A stretch of 64,000 nt of DNA from Euclidia mi. Its lineage: Eukaryota > Arthropoda > Insecta > Lepidoptera > Erebidae. The notes below the pieces were generated by a model. That model ran no database searches and was not told where the DNA came from. It saw nothing but the letters and a program-made list of their open reading frames with translations. The position numbers were made by a program, and so were the translations under genes. Position 1 is the stretch's first letter, and every line of letters starts with the position of its first letter. Positions 24,081 through 36,236 of this stretch are shown in pieces. The stretch spans positions 62,143,805 to 62,207,804 of the forward strand of contig OX123190.2 in NCBI GenBank assembly GCA_944739405.2, read 5' to 3'.

Positions 24081-24310
24081 TCCCCCCCGTGGGAGCTCCA
24101 TCTTGTCGTGGTGGGGGGCCTCAGTAACCGTGGCTTGGACACCCGCGCTGAAGCTAAGCGGTATCCCGGGAGAGACACTCCACGTGGGCTTGGGTGAGGC
24201 CTGCGTAGGATGCGTCCAAGGGTTCGGGTGCTGGGGACAGTTCTGCCTGTCCCTCGCAGTCGGGTGAGAGGCGTGTCGGTGATGCGTTGCCGCGCGCACG
24301 ATCTCCCGCG
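24081..24310. other. GC-rich block, possible LINE 5' fragment
   Basis: A sharply bounded GC-rich block in AT-rich surroundings, opening CCCCCCCGTGGGAGCTCC and containing GTCGTGGTGGGGGGCC and TGCGTTGCCGCGCGCACG. The style resembles 5' untranslated regions of some lepidopteran LINEs, but I cannot prove this. The open frames on its minus strand look like compositional by-products. Confidence 0.35.
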
Positions 24311-24738
24311 ACCAAATTATCAAGTGAAGCAGCCAGAAATTTAGCTGATATGATCTTTCTTTTCAATTTTAAAATTGTATAATTTTATTTTATTGTGTAG
24401 TTTGTAAGTTTAGGGTATGATGGGGCTGGCATATCCTATTGGTAAAAAGCAAAAAAAAAATATTTTTTCTTATGATTACGTGCCATGATAAGTTTCCAAG
24501 TTTGACGTTTCGGACAAGCAAAGTAAATGGGTTTACTGTTACGATTTTTGTAAACAGCACTAGCTGGACTTACCGTATGGTGCAGAAAGTGTTACCTGTC
24601 TATTAAAAGATTGCAATACACCCGATAAAAAAGGAAATATAATGATACAATAGTATTTATTCAAATCATTTAGACTTTCCACTTTGATCGAGTAACAAAC
24701 TAACTAACCTACGTAATTATAATATTAGTAGCATACTA

Positions 24739-24832
24739 TTACATTGGGACCGAAACATAACTGACGAAAGTGTAGGTGTGTAATACAACTCTGCCTATCT
24801 CTTCGCGGATAAAGGTGTGAAGTTATGTTATG
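24739..24832 (+). mobile_element. RTE-tailed SINE fragment
   Basis: Contains GTAGGTGTGTAATACAACTC, TGCCTATCTCTTCGCGGATA and AGGTGTGAAGTTATGTTATG, a variant of the common SINE tail. The duplication TTAGTAGCATACTA flanks it at 24,725-24,738 and 24,833-24,846. The same tail variant recurs at 56.74 kb. Confidence 0.8.
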
Positions 24833-24846
24833 TTAGTAGCATACTA

Positions 24847-27275
24847 CTTCATTGAATCTACAATCCAGACAGCCCACAAAACAGCATTTACGCGAACACA
24901 AACCTACATAGTTACGCTAACCTATCCGTAGGCAGCAAACGTGATTTGGTTACAAGATATGTCACCGCATATCATGCAACTAAATGTCATTCACCTCCTA
25001 CAACGTACGTTATGGTAGAAGCATTAAATAATTCACCTAGTAACATGAATACTCATAATTCTGTTTATATGATTTTAAATATTTATCTGTATGTATAAAA
25101 TTCTTGAGCTATTGACTAACTAACAGGCATGGTAGGGCCAAAACGATTAGGCACAAGCAGCTGAAAGAACAATGCCCATTTCTGGCCCAGTTTGGAACTC
25201 ATGAACAACTCAATAAAGTTTCAATTTGTTGTTGAATAATCCTTTTTATTTATAACTTAATTTATAGGCATTACTAAAGGTGTGCCGAGTACCTTATTCA
25301 ATAAATAGGTTTAAAAAGATGTGTTAACTTCTAAATAGCCAACACTTAATAGATCAGAAATTGCCAGTAAAGAAATCATAATATTAAATCGATTATCACT
25401 TCTTCGTTATCGATTTTACGTTTTCTCTACTCAAAATGATTTGAGTTAATAGCAAATCTCTACTTGGTCCTTAAACATTTAAAATGTGTGTATTTTTAAG
25501 GTATATATGCGATTAACTACAAATAAGTTCGATTTTGAACCAAATATATAGATTATAACCTATGTCCGAAATCCATATCGATTAATCAATATAATTTAAA
25601 ACTGTAAAATGGCAACATTTTTTGACTCTTAAGTAAATGTCAATAATGTCATATTCAGTTTATGTTATTTGTTACCTATTTGTTTTGCTCGTGCACATTG
25701 TGAATGCTTTTTATTTTTTTGGATCTTTTACGACTTCTGGCTTTTTCTTTCGGGTTTCTTACTTACCAAAAGATTAACTCATTCCTTTCTACGCAAAACT
25801 ACGAAATACTTTAACTATCCTAATAAAAGTGGGTACACACCTAATGTTTTGTGAGCATATAAAAGTACTTCTTGTAATAAATCTATGAATGTGATGGACC
25901 TCTAATCAATCTCAAAATTCTAGGATAACACTCTTTTATCGAATACAATAACAACTACTACGGTTTTTGACCGTCCACATCTGGGCCGGCGTCTCTAAGA
26001 AAAATGGGCATTGTTCTTTGGCATGTAATATCCTTCGGGAACGCATTAAAAAGGGATATTGCGAAATTCCCACGGCATCGGGCAATACAGGTTAAATAAA
26101 AAAAAACAATGAAAATAAACTTCAAACAAAAAATGGGAATCAAACTATCATCAAACCTACATCTTAGAATTCCATGTCCCGAAGACCTGTAAAATCTGTG
26201 ATACCAAGAAACGCAAGTTGCCCCCGTCGCCGCCGGCACCGGCTATCATGAACATTTATTACAGTCGTTATACGGAGTGAATAGCTACAAATTGACAATA
26301 GGATATCGTTATCCGTAGAGGTCTAATGGTTGTTGCTATGTGGAAAAATATACCTATTTGTATTTCAGACACCCTTTTTTAATGTCTTCCGATTCGATTT
26401 TGAATTGATACACAACTGGTATTCAGGTCCACTTACTGTATGTATTTCTGCAATGATAGTACTGATAGAGCAATGATGTCAGCGGTAGCCTCACAGCTTA
26501 GCTCCGCCTGAGTATCGTGAGGTGGATTCCCGAACTTTAAGCATTACAAGTTCGGATGTTATTTATATATAGCACGTACTAGAACGGACGTTACCTTCAT
26601 TAAAATTACTGAGACGGTGCTAGCTTGCGTAACACAAAGAATTACAACATCAAATTACTTTTAGAATATTATTTTTATAATTTTAAGCATGGCTACCATC
26701 TTTGTATACATTACTTTGCATATTTTATAAGACTCATAACGGCAAAAATTTCGCTCAAGTTGTTTTACTTGACATTCTAGAAGTAACAACAGTTTCTACA
26801 AAAGATAATTACGCCAGATAAAGACGAGAATAGTCTCAGAAATAAAACAGTGATTGTTGAGTTTATCCAACGGAATGTCTTAGACTACAATTATGGTAGA
26901 TTATATGTATCTTGGAGCAATATTTGTAAATACGAGAAAAACTTAATCACTGAAACAAATGGTTTAATCAAACATCATACCAAATTTTACTTGGGAATAT
27001 AATTCTTCATAGTTAGTTTTAGTTTTGTAATTTCAGTCATTAAATGTGGAAGACATGTTTTCTGATTATATTAGAAATGTTATTGTATTGCACCAGCAAC
27101 ATAGACTTATTCACTATAAGTCACGTTGCATAGCGATCTCACGCGCTTTTATTTAAAAACAGATAACTCGACCCTTGATATCGATCAAGGCGGTCTATAC
27201 ATCAATAACAAGTACGCAATATACTACAAAAGCTATTTGAAACTACAAAAAAACACCTTCAAGTTTTAGCTTTAC
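24847..27275. other. unassigned AT-rich sequence
   Basis: No supported gene. A stretch near 26,470-26,600 with GCGGTAGCCTCACAGC and GAGGTGGATTCCCGAAC could be a decayed tRNA-derived SINE. The minus-strand frame at 25,958-26,239 has a GC-rich start but no motif I know. Confidence 0.4.
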
Positions 27276-27288
27276 TAGAAACTTATTA

Positions 27289-27521
27289 ATGTGCATAGGA
27301 TGCATAGGGTTCCCACCAAGAACTTAGGGTCCCAAGCCAACCTCACCTGCAAGTGGTGCACCTGCCGATCAACGGACGAGGCTCTGGCAAACAAAATATC
27401 CCGATAAGCGGCAATAGGCTCGCCACCTATTACGTGGGATCAAAACACTGCCGAAAAGTGGGCGTTTAATATGCCTCTGCCTACCCCTTCGGGGAAACAG
27501 GCGTGAGTCTATGTATGTATG
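27289..27521 (+). mobile_element. SINE with non-tRNA head, RTE tail, 13-bp TSD
   Basis: The head (GCATAGGGTTCCCACCAAGA...) has no A or B box and differs completely from the tRNA head at 16.77 kb. From CGGCAATAGGCTC (about 27,409) to the end, body and tail match the tRNA-headed SINEs. A perfect TAGAAACTTATTA duplication flanks it (27,276-27,288 and 27,522-27,534), and it ends in (TATG)n. A second copy with the same head is at 41.22-41.50 kb. Confidence 0.9.
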
Positions 27522-27534
27522 TAGAAACTTATTA

Positions 27535-30231
27535 GGCGCAACTAGTTACAACACCAAAAATCCATAAAGCTATACGAGGAAGATATCTAGCCACTGATTA
27601 TGACGGTGACGATTGTGATGGCTACTATCATGTGGCGGCCTGAGGTGATTTTAGAAATAGTATGTAAAGAGCGTTTTAACGTCACACTCATTCAATCGCC
27701 AGTTGCACTATTAGAGACCTCCTTTTAACACAAATCACAATCTCCGTGCGGATGTGCGGGACAATTTCACTCAGACCTGCTTCCATTTTGAAATGGACAA
27801 AACATGCGACTGGCTTGGTGCTTTTCGTTTGGTGGCTCTAAACACCAATATGGCCCAACTGACATCTTCATTACCACTATAATGTACTACAGAAATATAA
27901 CCCTTTTTATTATACGACAATTCAAACTACAAACTATGTAATTAAGCTAAGTTTGCAATATGATCTAAAGACACTCAATACACTGCTAGTTTACGTAGAG
28001 GCCAACCTACAAGATAGGATTACGTTGTCAACATAGCAACTTGAAGTGGCACTACTAATATATTGTAACTCAAATTCCTATTACTTTCAATGGAAGCAAT
28101 ATGCGTTGCCTGAAATAGGCAATCACTCTGTGGTATTATATTGCCGCCGAGTGTTGTGGCATGACTAAGTAATGATATCAACTTACATGGAAGCGAATAT
28201 TATTAATATTAGAGTATTAATAACTTGTAGATTTTAGTTTTAAAAACATTTGTCCCGCTTTTCAAAGCATTTTCCTCCTAACACAAAAACCAGTAGAACG
28301 GTTTTACTGACGTTTTCACTTGTGTGTTAGTTTTAGTTCCATTTTTAAATTTCAAACATGGCACGGCATGTGTTTGGTTTTATAGAAATTCATGAATAGA
28401 ACGCTTTACGTAGAAATTCATGTGTATGTTCAAATTGAATTCATGAAATTCGTTATTATACCAGATATATCGATTCTTTTTATCAATAATGTAAATAAAA
28501 TAAATTCGATGTTGACTGTTTATAATGTTATAAGTGTTATAACAAATGTACCTAGTTTGTGAGAATTTAAGCGCCAAGGTACCGATCCGTTTTTCTTTAA
28601 TCGATAATAGTGGTGAAGTACCTAGTTGATGATAAACTCTATATAACGAGTCATAAAAATAAAAGGTGAAGGATAATAGGAGTATATTATATCTTTCACG
28701 GGCAATCTCACAGAAATTATAGGTACTTAATTATGAATACCTACTTTACTTCTATAAATAACACCCAGACGACAAGTTATGAATAGAACCAAACTGACCA
28801 AACGTTGATTACACGGTGTATTATTTTAAACCTAATAGCTTTATTGAGCTTAACATAAAGTCCAATACTACAAATATCACTTTCACTTCCTACCACAACA
28901 TGTCATGCGGTGCCGACACTACTTAATACCTACGTTATGCTTGTAGTCCCAATCTTGGCCAACCGCCAACGTCATAGGATTTTTCAAATCTGTTCTAAAT
29001 TCGAAATTGACTATCGCAGAAATCAGTTTGGTATCGAACTCGTAAAAGCAAAATAGAAGTTTTTCCGTTTAATTTAGGGCCGCCATATTGCTAAATTGGC
29101 TTACCTTATCGCAATAAAGTTATGTTACGGATTACGGTAGGTTCTTGTTGTAAAAAGTGAGGCTAAGTGTAATAATACATGAAATAAGGTTTTTTATTTC
29201 GCAAATAATTGTGGATTTCCTACTTACTTACCTACTAAGTAGGTACATTTTCAAGTAAAAGTTAGGTTACTTTTTATTACATGATTTTATTAGTGGTTGT
29301 GGTTACTATCTGTGCGTCAAATCTTTCTAGGTGAATTATACTCATATCATCTCTTTGCTTTGGATTGGTTGGGTCATAGCTACTTATGTATGACTCCAAT
29401 GTTCGCTAAGATAATTATGTATGTATATTTAGAGTCTAATTAGACGTAGGTATATAGTACGAGGTTGACGTAGTTTGACACTTTGTTAAATATTCGGTCT
29501 AGTGACAATAGCAATCTTATGATATTTAGACTGGCGACGAAACGTATCGATATATTAAGATGGTTGAAATCATTATTTTAATACGTCAGTCTCAAATAAA
29601 ATCACCTAACAAGTAAAAATCAATCATTACATTTTTTACAGGATCAACTAAACATCTAAAAATACAGAAAAACAGGCTTTGTCTCTCACATTTAAACTGA
29701 ATAGATATCCCAATAAAGCACCAAATCCATACCATTACCCACCGACTAGACCTGGTTCTACAGTATTCTGGGAACTTATTTTGGGACACGTAATTCTATT
29801 GCACTATACAAACGCAGAGGATGGCCCATAGCATGTTACTCAAATAGGTCTCATAATTAAAAATATAAACTTATGTCACGAAATATATAAGGAATTTTGT
29901 AGATATTCTAGTAGTAATTATATAATAGCAAGATGTTAAATTTAATATAATTATCGTGGTTGAATAAAATAGCTAGGAATTGAAATAAAACGTTCTATAA
30001 ACAACTAATTATAAAAAAAGACTTTTCTTATATTTCGATAGTCAGCTCAAATTAGAAATATTAAACTAACTATTATACAGTCTGTAACTTTTTTTGTGAA
30101 TTCATGATGGTCAATTTATTAAAGTAAGATGATGAGTGACATGAAATTGCTATCAAGCAGTGTGATTAAAACCATGCATAAAAAATTTACGATTTTTTTA
30201 TTTAGCTGCTTATAATGAATTAAATCAGTAT
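27535..30231. other. unassigned AT-rich sequence
   Basis: 2.7 kb without a supported gene, terminal repeat or recognised family. Confidence 0.5.
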
Positions 30232-30420
30232 CAGGCAGCAATACCCTAGTGGAGATACCATCCGACTGCCATGCAGAAGATATATAAGATTCAAATCCAC
30301 AGCGCGCACCACTGACTTTTAGGAGATATTTGCATATTAAATTGTTAGTTATCACTTGCCCCGTGCCATGGAGAGCAAGTTAAGCTTTCGGTTCAGGATA
30401 TTTTGAAGATATTAAACAGT
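30232..30420 (+). mobile_element. tRNA-derived SINE, family B, degraded
   Basis: Contains CCCTAGTGGAGATACC (A-box region), AAGATTCAAATCCACAGCGC (B-box region) and CCACTGACTTTTAGGAG, paralleling the copy at 555-790. Confidence 0.55.
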
Positions 30421-32461
30421 CGTTATAGGTTGTCAGTATCTCTAAATAAACTAACACTAGTCTAAAGCATATCAGACAGGCAATAGACTCAGTGACTCAG
30501 TGGAAAAGATATTCAGTCAAATCAGGTTAGGTTAGTAAGCGGTCCCCGCGTTGCAACTAGGATAACACTAGGAGGATGAATCTCCTACACACCTAAGTGT
30601 AACTTCACATCACTAAAGTCAGAAGCATACTAATCTCATTGTTCAAGGCTGCACAGCAACGGAGAGTAACTAAATAAAAGTAGGTAACCATATTTAATTA
30701 CTCTAAGTCAAACGATTACTTCAATAGAAGAACATCAAAGAAAGCTCGATAAACAACGAATTAATAAAAAAAACGTCTTTCATTTGAAACGTTCAAAGCA
30801 CAGTCGAGTACTAGTAAATTATAAGGAAACGCTGTTTTGCCTTTTGATTCCGCATCCACCTCAGTACGGATGAACTTTTATAACTTGGGAAACTTTCATT
30901 TAACTTCGTCTAGTTTCCATTGTCTTGTGGACGGGAGAAGCCTTTCAAATGTTTTTTTAATTATATTTATGGAAGTTTATCCGCTGTATGTAATCTATAT
31001 TTACATTATTAAAGGTGGATGGCAATGACTCAGGCAGGTGTATTATAAATAGTACTCGTTGACTGATAAATATACAATTTTGACATACAGTTACCTTGGA
31101 CGAGGTCGAAGTGTGTGATACGATTTGAATTAATATAGCTGACAAGTGAAGCAATAGATAGTGAGACAGACAGACCGCGAGCTTATACTGTTGTATGTAC
31201 CTGAAAAGGACAAAGGTATCATTATTACAAATACACAAAAAGCTTGGCTAAATGGACGTAGCAGGTATATATATTTATGTATGTACTAACATTATCATAT
31301 GGAGGCATGGAGCAGAAAACGACCAGCAAATAGTATTCAATGTTAGGTGCCATCGCGACACCTGCGGAAGGAATTGAACAAATTATATTTTTCTACAGTG
31401 TTGCAACACTTGAGCTCACAAATTAAAAAAATCTAAAGAAGATGATAGGTAAGGCTGTTTTAGTGTATTGATTTGAGGCTAGTATAAAAGTATAAAACGT
31501 GCCTTTTCAACATTATCATGACAAAAGTATCTACCAATAAGCGAAATACTCCAACCAAATTCCATTTAAATATGTTTTAGGTACATGCAGTTTTCAGGAT
31601 GCAAATGAACGGTATAGTTAAATACAGTTCTAGTCAACAAACTTTGCTACTGTAACTTTAATTCAAAGAGAAATAAAGTCTTTAGTGTAATCTAATCGGT
31701 AGATTGCAATCTTGGCTTAAGTAATTCAATTTCCTGAAAATATAACGTGCATGTAACAAAGTGGATCTTTCGGCTGAAATATTATTATAGCCTGATCACT
31801 TCGGTAAGGAGCTTATGTAATCACAGTTCGATTTTCTCAACCCATCAATTTGGAACTATTCATAATTGTCTTCATAATAGTTGACAAATTATGGCCTCCT
31901 GTCATGCAACCAAGTTTATTTTAGCAGCAACAAAGTAGTCATGTGAAAGATTAGTGTTACAACATACACAGTAAAAACATTAAAAATTATAAAAATGTAA
32001 TCTCTTGAATAGTTAAGCCTATCCGAATAATAGTTTTATGAATTTAGGCGAGCAAATCTTTTCAGTTTTCATACCTCGCTTGCTTTTTTGTTGACTGCGA
32101 ACAAAAATTCTATTATTTTTACTTTGTAGGTATTTGCTGCAAATACCTTTTGTAAAAGCATGTCGAAAGGTATTTTACTATTAAAGTTAGTAGAATCAGG
32201 GCATAGCCAGTGGGATAAGCCGTGATAATAATGATTTTCATTTGGTGTCATAGATTTTAGAATCTTTATGCTGTCTTATGCTTATACAAATGTTTACTCT
32301 TGTCTCGCTCTCTGTTCTGTGATTTAATTTACAGGCAAGGTTGGTGGTCTCCTTTTGACCATATTGATATGAAACTATTAAGTCTGGGGTAAGTGCTATT
32401 TGCAATTTACGGGTTCGGTTATAGTGCCTTTTCCGTGACAATGTTAACCAAGTTGCAGCTT
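30421..32461. other. unassigned AT-rich sequence
   Basis: No supported gene or repeat in 2 kb. Confidence 0.5.
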
Positions 32462-32477
32462 AATACATACATACATA

Positions 32478-32843
32478 CAGGGTGTCACAAGAGACCCATC
32501 ATCAAGCCGAAGTCTAGTCGCTGTGGACATCACGCCAAGTCATACTAACCAAAAATAATACCTGGGAAACGATTGTTGTTTCAGTTTTCATTTTTTTTTA
32601 AACCGCAATTAAAAGCGCGCGCGTGCAATGCTCGAAATAGCTACTTATCCATGGGGTCATAGGGCATCTAAAGAACATATTGGCGGGGTAGATGCATCGA
32701 TTTTGTACCTAATTAGAAAAATTCCATACTAACTTTGAGCCTCAACCAGTAATTTCCCAGGTATGGTGCCAAAGTAAAAAATGTTCATAGTGATTGGTAC
32801 ACCATGGGATTTCAGTTTTCGTTAAGGGTCTTGTGACACCCTG
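32478..32843. mobile_element. TA-flanked MITE, copy 2
   Basis: Opens CAGGGTGTCACAAGAGACCC and closes with its near-perfect inverse GGGTCTTGTGACACCCTG, with TA on both sides. The 366-bp body has no coding capacity. It landed in the TATG/TA microsatellite tail of the RTE LINE and is inverted relative to its 11-kb relative. TA target choice suggests a Tc1/mariner-type transposase supplied in trans. Confidence 0.9.
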
Positions 32844-32861
32844 TATATACATAGACTCACG

Positions 32862-33450
32862 CCAGTTTTCCGAAGGGGTAGGCAGAGACTACGAAACGCC
32901 ATTTGCCACGATCCGCACATATCTCTCTAGCTTCATTCACTCCCATCAGATTCCTCATGCATGCTCTTCGGTTAAGGGTACTTCTAACCTGTCCTTTTTT
33001 AGGATGTCTCCAATCTGGTCGGAGAACGTCCGTTTAGGTCTTCCCCTTCCTCCTGTCCCATTCACAATTGCCTTATTCAGTCTTTCCTCATCCATCCTCT
33101 CCATGTGTCCAAACCATCTTAGCATACCTTTCTCAATGGTTGTCACTACATCTTCTTTTACTCCACAACACTCTCTTATCACACAATTCTTTACTGTGTC
33201 GTTCAAAGACACTCAACACATACTTCTCAGTGCTCTCATTTCTACAGCGTTTATTCTACTTTCATGTCTATTCTGCAATACCCAACTTTCACTACCATTC
33301 ATAAGTGTAGGTACTAACACCCCTCTATGCACGGCCAAACGTGCCTTTTTGGACACGTTTTGACTGTTCATAAAAGCCTTCAAAGCTCCATTCACGCTAT
33401 TACCTGCATTAACTCTTCTTTCAATATCTTCTTCATTCTTACTTTCTTAC
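32862..33450 (-). pseudogene. RTE LINE ORF C-terminal fragment
   Basis: Blocks in order: NEEDIERRVNAGNSVNGAL, KAFMNSQNVSKKARLAVHRG, SESWVLQNRHESRINAVEMR, ALRSMC, then VSLNDTVKNCVIRECCGVKE, GMLRWFGHMERMDE, GGRGRPKRTFSDQIGDILKK, and SAYPFGKLA stop. This is the familiar C-terminal region downstream of the RT palm in RTE LINEs. Damage is light: one TGA right after SMC (about 33,213) and at least one frameshift near 32,955, so the copy is relatively young. RT and endonuclease domains are absent. Confidence 0.85.
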
Positions 33451-33529
33451 TTATCATTTTATTTTACCAAACAATCCTTTGAATGTTTCAAAATTACTAT
33501 AGACTCTTAAGATAACAATCATACTCTTT

Positions 33530-33660
33530 CTCCCAACTTCATCATCATCCACATCCTGACTTAAGACATGTCCATTTCTGAACATAGGCCTCTCCTCTCC
33601 CAACCTACTGCCTCTTAATAAGAAAAAGCCCCCCCACATGTGTCCTTCCCACCTGTATGT
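33530..33660 (-). repeat. LINE 3'-tail fragment
   Basis: Contains TTCATCATCATCCACATCCTG-like sequence and TGAACATAGGCCTCTCCTCT, the inverse of the 'aggcctatgtccagcagtgg ... gatgatgatga' LINE end, decayed. Confidence 0.5.
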
Positions 33661-34859
33661 TTCTCCATTCGTTCCATTACAATTGTGTTGTTAAGAACTG
33701 GTCCAATTGGCTCAACACGCCTAAGTAATTATAATAATTCGCGACATGTCAGCACTGGAGGGCTCTCCAGCCGGCCCATGCTGGCTTTGGCACGCTGCAT
33801 ATAGCACAATGGAACCTTGACGCGAGCTTGTCTTTTTTGCATTTGAATAATAGAAACTGGAGTTGTTTGGAAATGTTAATTTGTTTTGGTTGCGGATTTT
33901 TGTTGTGCGACCTTAAGGAATTAACATTTTCTCCATGATTATGTGCATAGCTGTCAAAGAATTCAAAGCATTGTGGTGCCTTAGTATCACATGAGATACG
34001 CTTGAAAACAGACATCGATCAGCCATTGTATGAATTTACGGATGTAACACATGGATCAGCCATCATACCCTTCTTTATATAGGAGCAAAATACCTTGGCG
34101 TATTACTTTGCGTTATTGGCTCAGCCACTGGCATACATCTTATACCGTTGCCATGGATACCGTAACAAAATGATCAAACTGTATTCAAAAAGCTTATAAA
34201 AATAGCTTGGCGTATCAGGTCATTTGAATATGTTTGTGAAGAGTTTTTCAAAAGAGCGGCCATGGCAAGAATTTGTATTAAAAAACGCAAGTATGTTAAA
34301 CTAGTTTCTACACGCGACATCACCCGCATGAGTGTAAGTGGAACAAAAATGTAGCCTTTGTACTATTCTCACATAACGTTTCATAACAATCTATTCATTT
34401 GTTTTTGCGTTAAAGAGTAACGGACGTCTATCCATCGTCACAAACTTTCAGTAGGGTACAGAAAGAATGTACATAAAATATATACTGAAGCCACAAACCA
34501 AGATTACTCTAACTCAATAGCGTTATATGCCCTGAAAAACTAAACAAACTACGTAGTTGCTTCGTGCATACAACGAATAAAATTTTACTGGAACGTTTCT
34601 TCATAAAATAGCCTATAAAACCGAGCAGTAATAATCAGTGCAACCGTTCGGAACGCAACTTTGATTGACCTAAAGACATATCCATTCCAACATGAATATT
34701 TATCAAGGCAAGATCAATAATTGAGGTACTTTGTCGTTCCCTCACAAACTACGCATGTCAAACAAATCGTTTTCCATTTGTCAAATTGTCTATTCAGGGT
34801 TCTGCCGTGAAGACTTTTGGTATGTGATTCAAAATTAGACCTGATGAATTAAAAATGGT
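33661..34859. other. unassigned AT-rich sequence
   Basis: No supported gene or repeat. Confidence 0.5.
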
Positions 34860-36236
34860 TTAAAATCGATATTTCCGTTGTCTCTGTTTTATTATGTCAT
34901 GGTCTACCTATTTCTGTACCGTAAACAAAGTTTTAGTTGTATCGTGATCCAACGACAAGAGCCACTCAGTGATCTTCTTGCGGCAGTGATGTTTTATTAC
35001 AGAGTACATATGAACCTTTTTTTATCCTATTATACAAATAGCCTCCCAAAAAACAGAAGAACCTGTTTGAGACTTGTGTCGAAAAGCGATAAAGTGAGCA
35101 ATCGACAGGATTGTTCCATCTTCTACTAGTGAGTGAGCTAGGTCTGTATGTGAGTTGTGTGTGTTGTTTGATGATTGTGTGTAAAATGAACAGCTGCCTC
35201 ACAGTGAGAATCTTAGCCATTTTGTACAGGTTAACGGTGGGCAAGCGATAAGGGAGAAAGTAGGAAACCTTAAGAATTGCCCTTTGTGCTCGCTCCACTT
35301 GAATGATTGTTGATTTGTGTGCTCCACCCCAGGTTGTCACGCGCGAGTTTGGTTTTGTCGGCATTGAGGGTAAGAGAGTGATCTCTTAGCCAGAAAGAAA
35401 CAATATTCAACTCTGACTGAGCGCAGTAATAGACATCGTCCCATGTATTTGAGGAAAATATCAGGGCTGTGTCATCCGCATAAGTAAAAATTTTATTCTG
35501 CCTTTATGGAAGCAGGTCGTACACAGGTCGTTAATATAAATGAGAAAGAAAGTTGGAGCGATCACACTTCACTGTGGGACACCGTGAGTTATGTTTCTCT
35601 CAGAGCTTTGGTATTCATTTACCTTAACACTCTGTGTACGGCCAGTAAGGTAGTCTTCGTATAGTTTTGAAGGTGCCCCTTATGCCAATACGCTCCATCT
35701 TTTCCACAAGAGTGGAGGGAGGGACGGTATCGAAGGTTTTGGCTAGATCCAGGAAGATGCCTAGTACTTTCTGACCCTCATCTATCTTCCTCACTATATG
35801 ATCAGTCAAATCGTGCACTGCGTCTGCTGTGGATATCCCGGCGTGGAATCCATATTGGGATGAAGACAGAATCTTATTTTTGTTTAAGTAGCTCATAAGC
35901 CTGTCATTCATGAGACGCTCTAGGATTTTGGATAATGAGGTCAGAATAGCAATGGGTCTATAATTAGTGACTCGTTTCCTATCTCCACTCTTGTGGATGG
36001 GATGTATTAGAGATTTTTTGAAAACTTTGGGGAATATTCCAGAGGCGAGGCAGAGGTTGCAGATGTGTGTCACTGGTAGCAATAGGATATTTATGTGCTT
36101 TTTGATGAGATTGACAGATATGCCATCCCAGCCAACTGCACAGTCGTTACGGAGGGACATGATTATTTTGCCAAGTTCTGATTCATCAGTGGGGATAAGA
36201 GCCATAGAGTGCGAGACCGAAAATTTGTTCCTGGAA
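34860..36236 (-). mobile_element. Jockey/CR1-group LINE with internal deletion
   Basis: A minus-strand RT relic, truncated at its 5' side near 36,236, ending in a C-terminal block and short 3' region near 34,860. It belongs to a different family from the 38-kb LINE: the active-site context is TYADDTALIFS rather than YHLYADDLQ. A piece of coding sequence between the RT palm and the C-terminal region is missing. Confidence 0.8.
34915..36236 (-). pseudogene. LINE reverse transcriptase relic, internally deleted
   Basis: Blocks in order: TDESELGKIIMSLRND, GWDGISVNLIKKH, VTNYRPIAILTSLSKILERL, YGFHAGISTADAV, FLDLAKTFDTV, HGVPQ (followed by a stop), TYADD at 35,471-35,482, LTLNADKTK, then directly WGGAHKSTIIQVERAQRAIL, LTVRQLFILHTIIKQH and FYCYLGGYLYN-like sequence. 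ADKTK and WGGAH are normally separated by roughly a hundred residues (recalled from related LINEs), so about 300 bases are lost near 35,350-35,370. The true C terminus (KKITEWLLSLDHDTTKTLF) continues in another frame to about 34,915. Several frameshifts make it non-functional. Confidence 0.8.

Larger units (their letters stand above)
32462..33450 (-). mobile_element. RTE-clade LINE 3' end, split by a MITE
   Basis: On the minus strand, coding sequence from about 33,450 runs to a stop near 32,862, followed by GCGTGAGTCTATG and a TA/TATG-rich tail. That tail resumes on the other side of the MITE at 32,478-32,843 as (CATA)n at 32,462-32,477. The element is strongly 5'-truncated. Its last 36 or so bases match the 3' ends of the SINEs in this window, making it or its relatives the likely source of their mobilising enzyme. 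Confidence 0.85.

Noticed and set aside
25958..26239. 93-codon minus-strand frame with GC-rich start
   Set aside because: No recognised domain, hydrophobic middle follows T-rich sequence, no splice or repeat support.
32794..33363. 189-codon plus-strand frame
   Set aside because: It is the antisense of the RTE LINE C-terminal fragment, whose minus-strand reading has clear family motifs.
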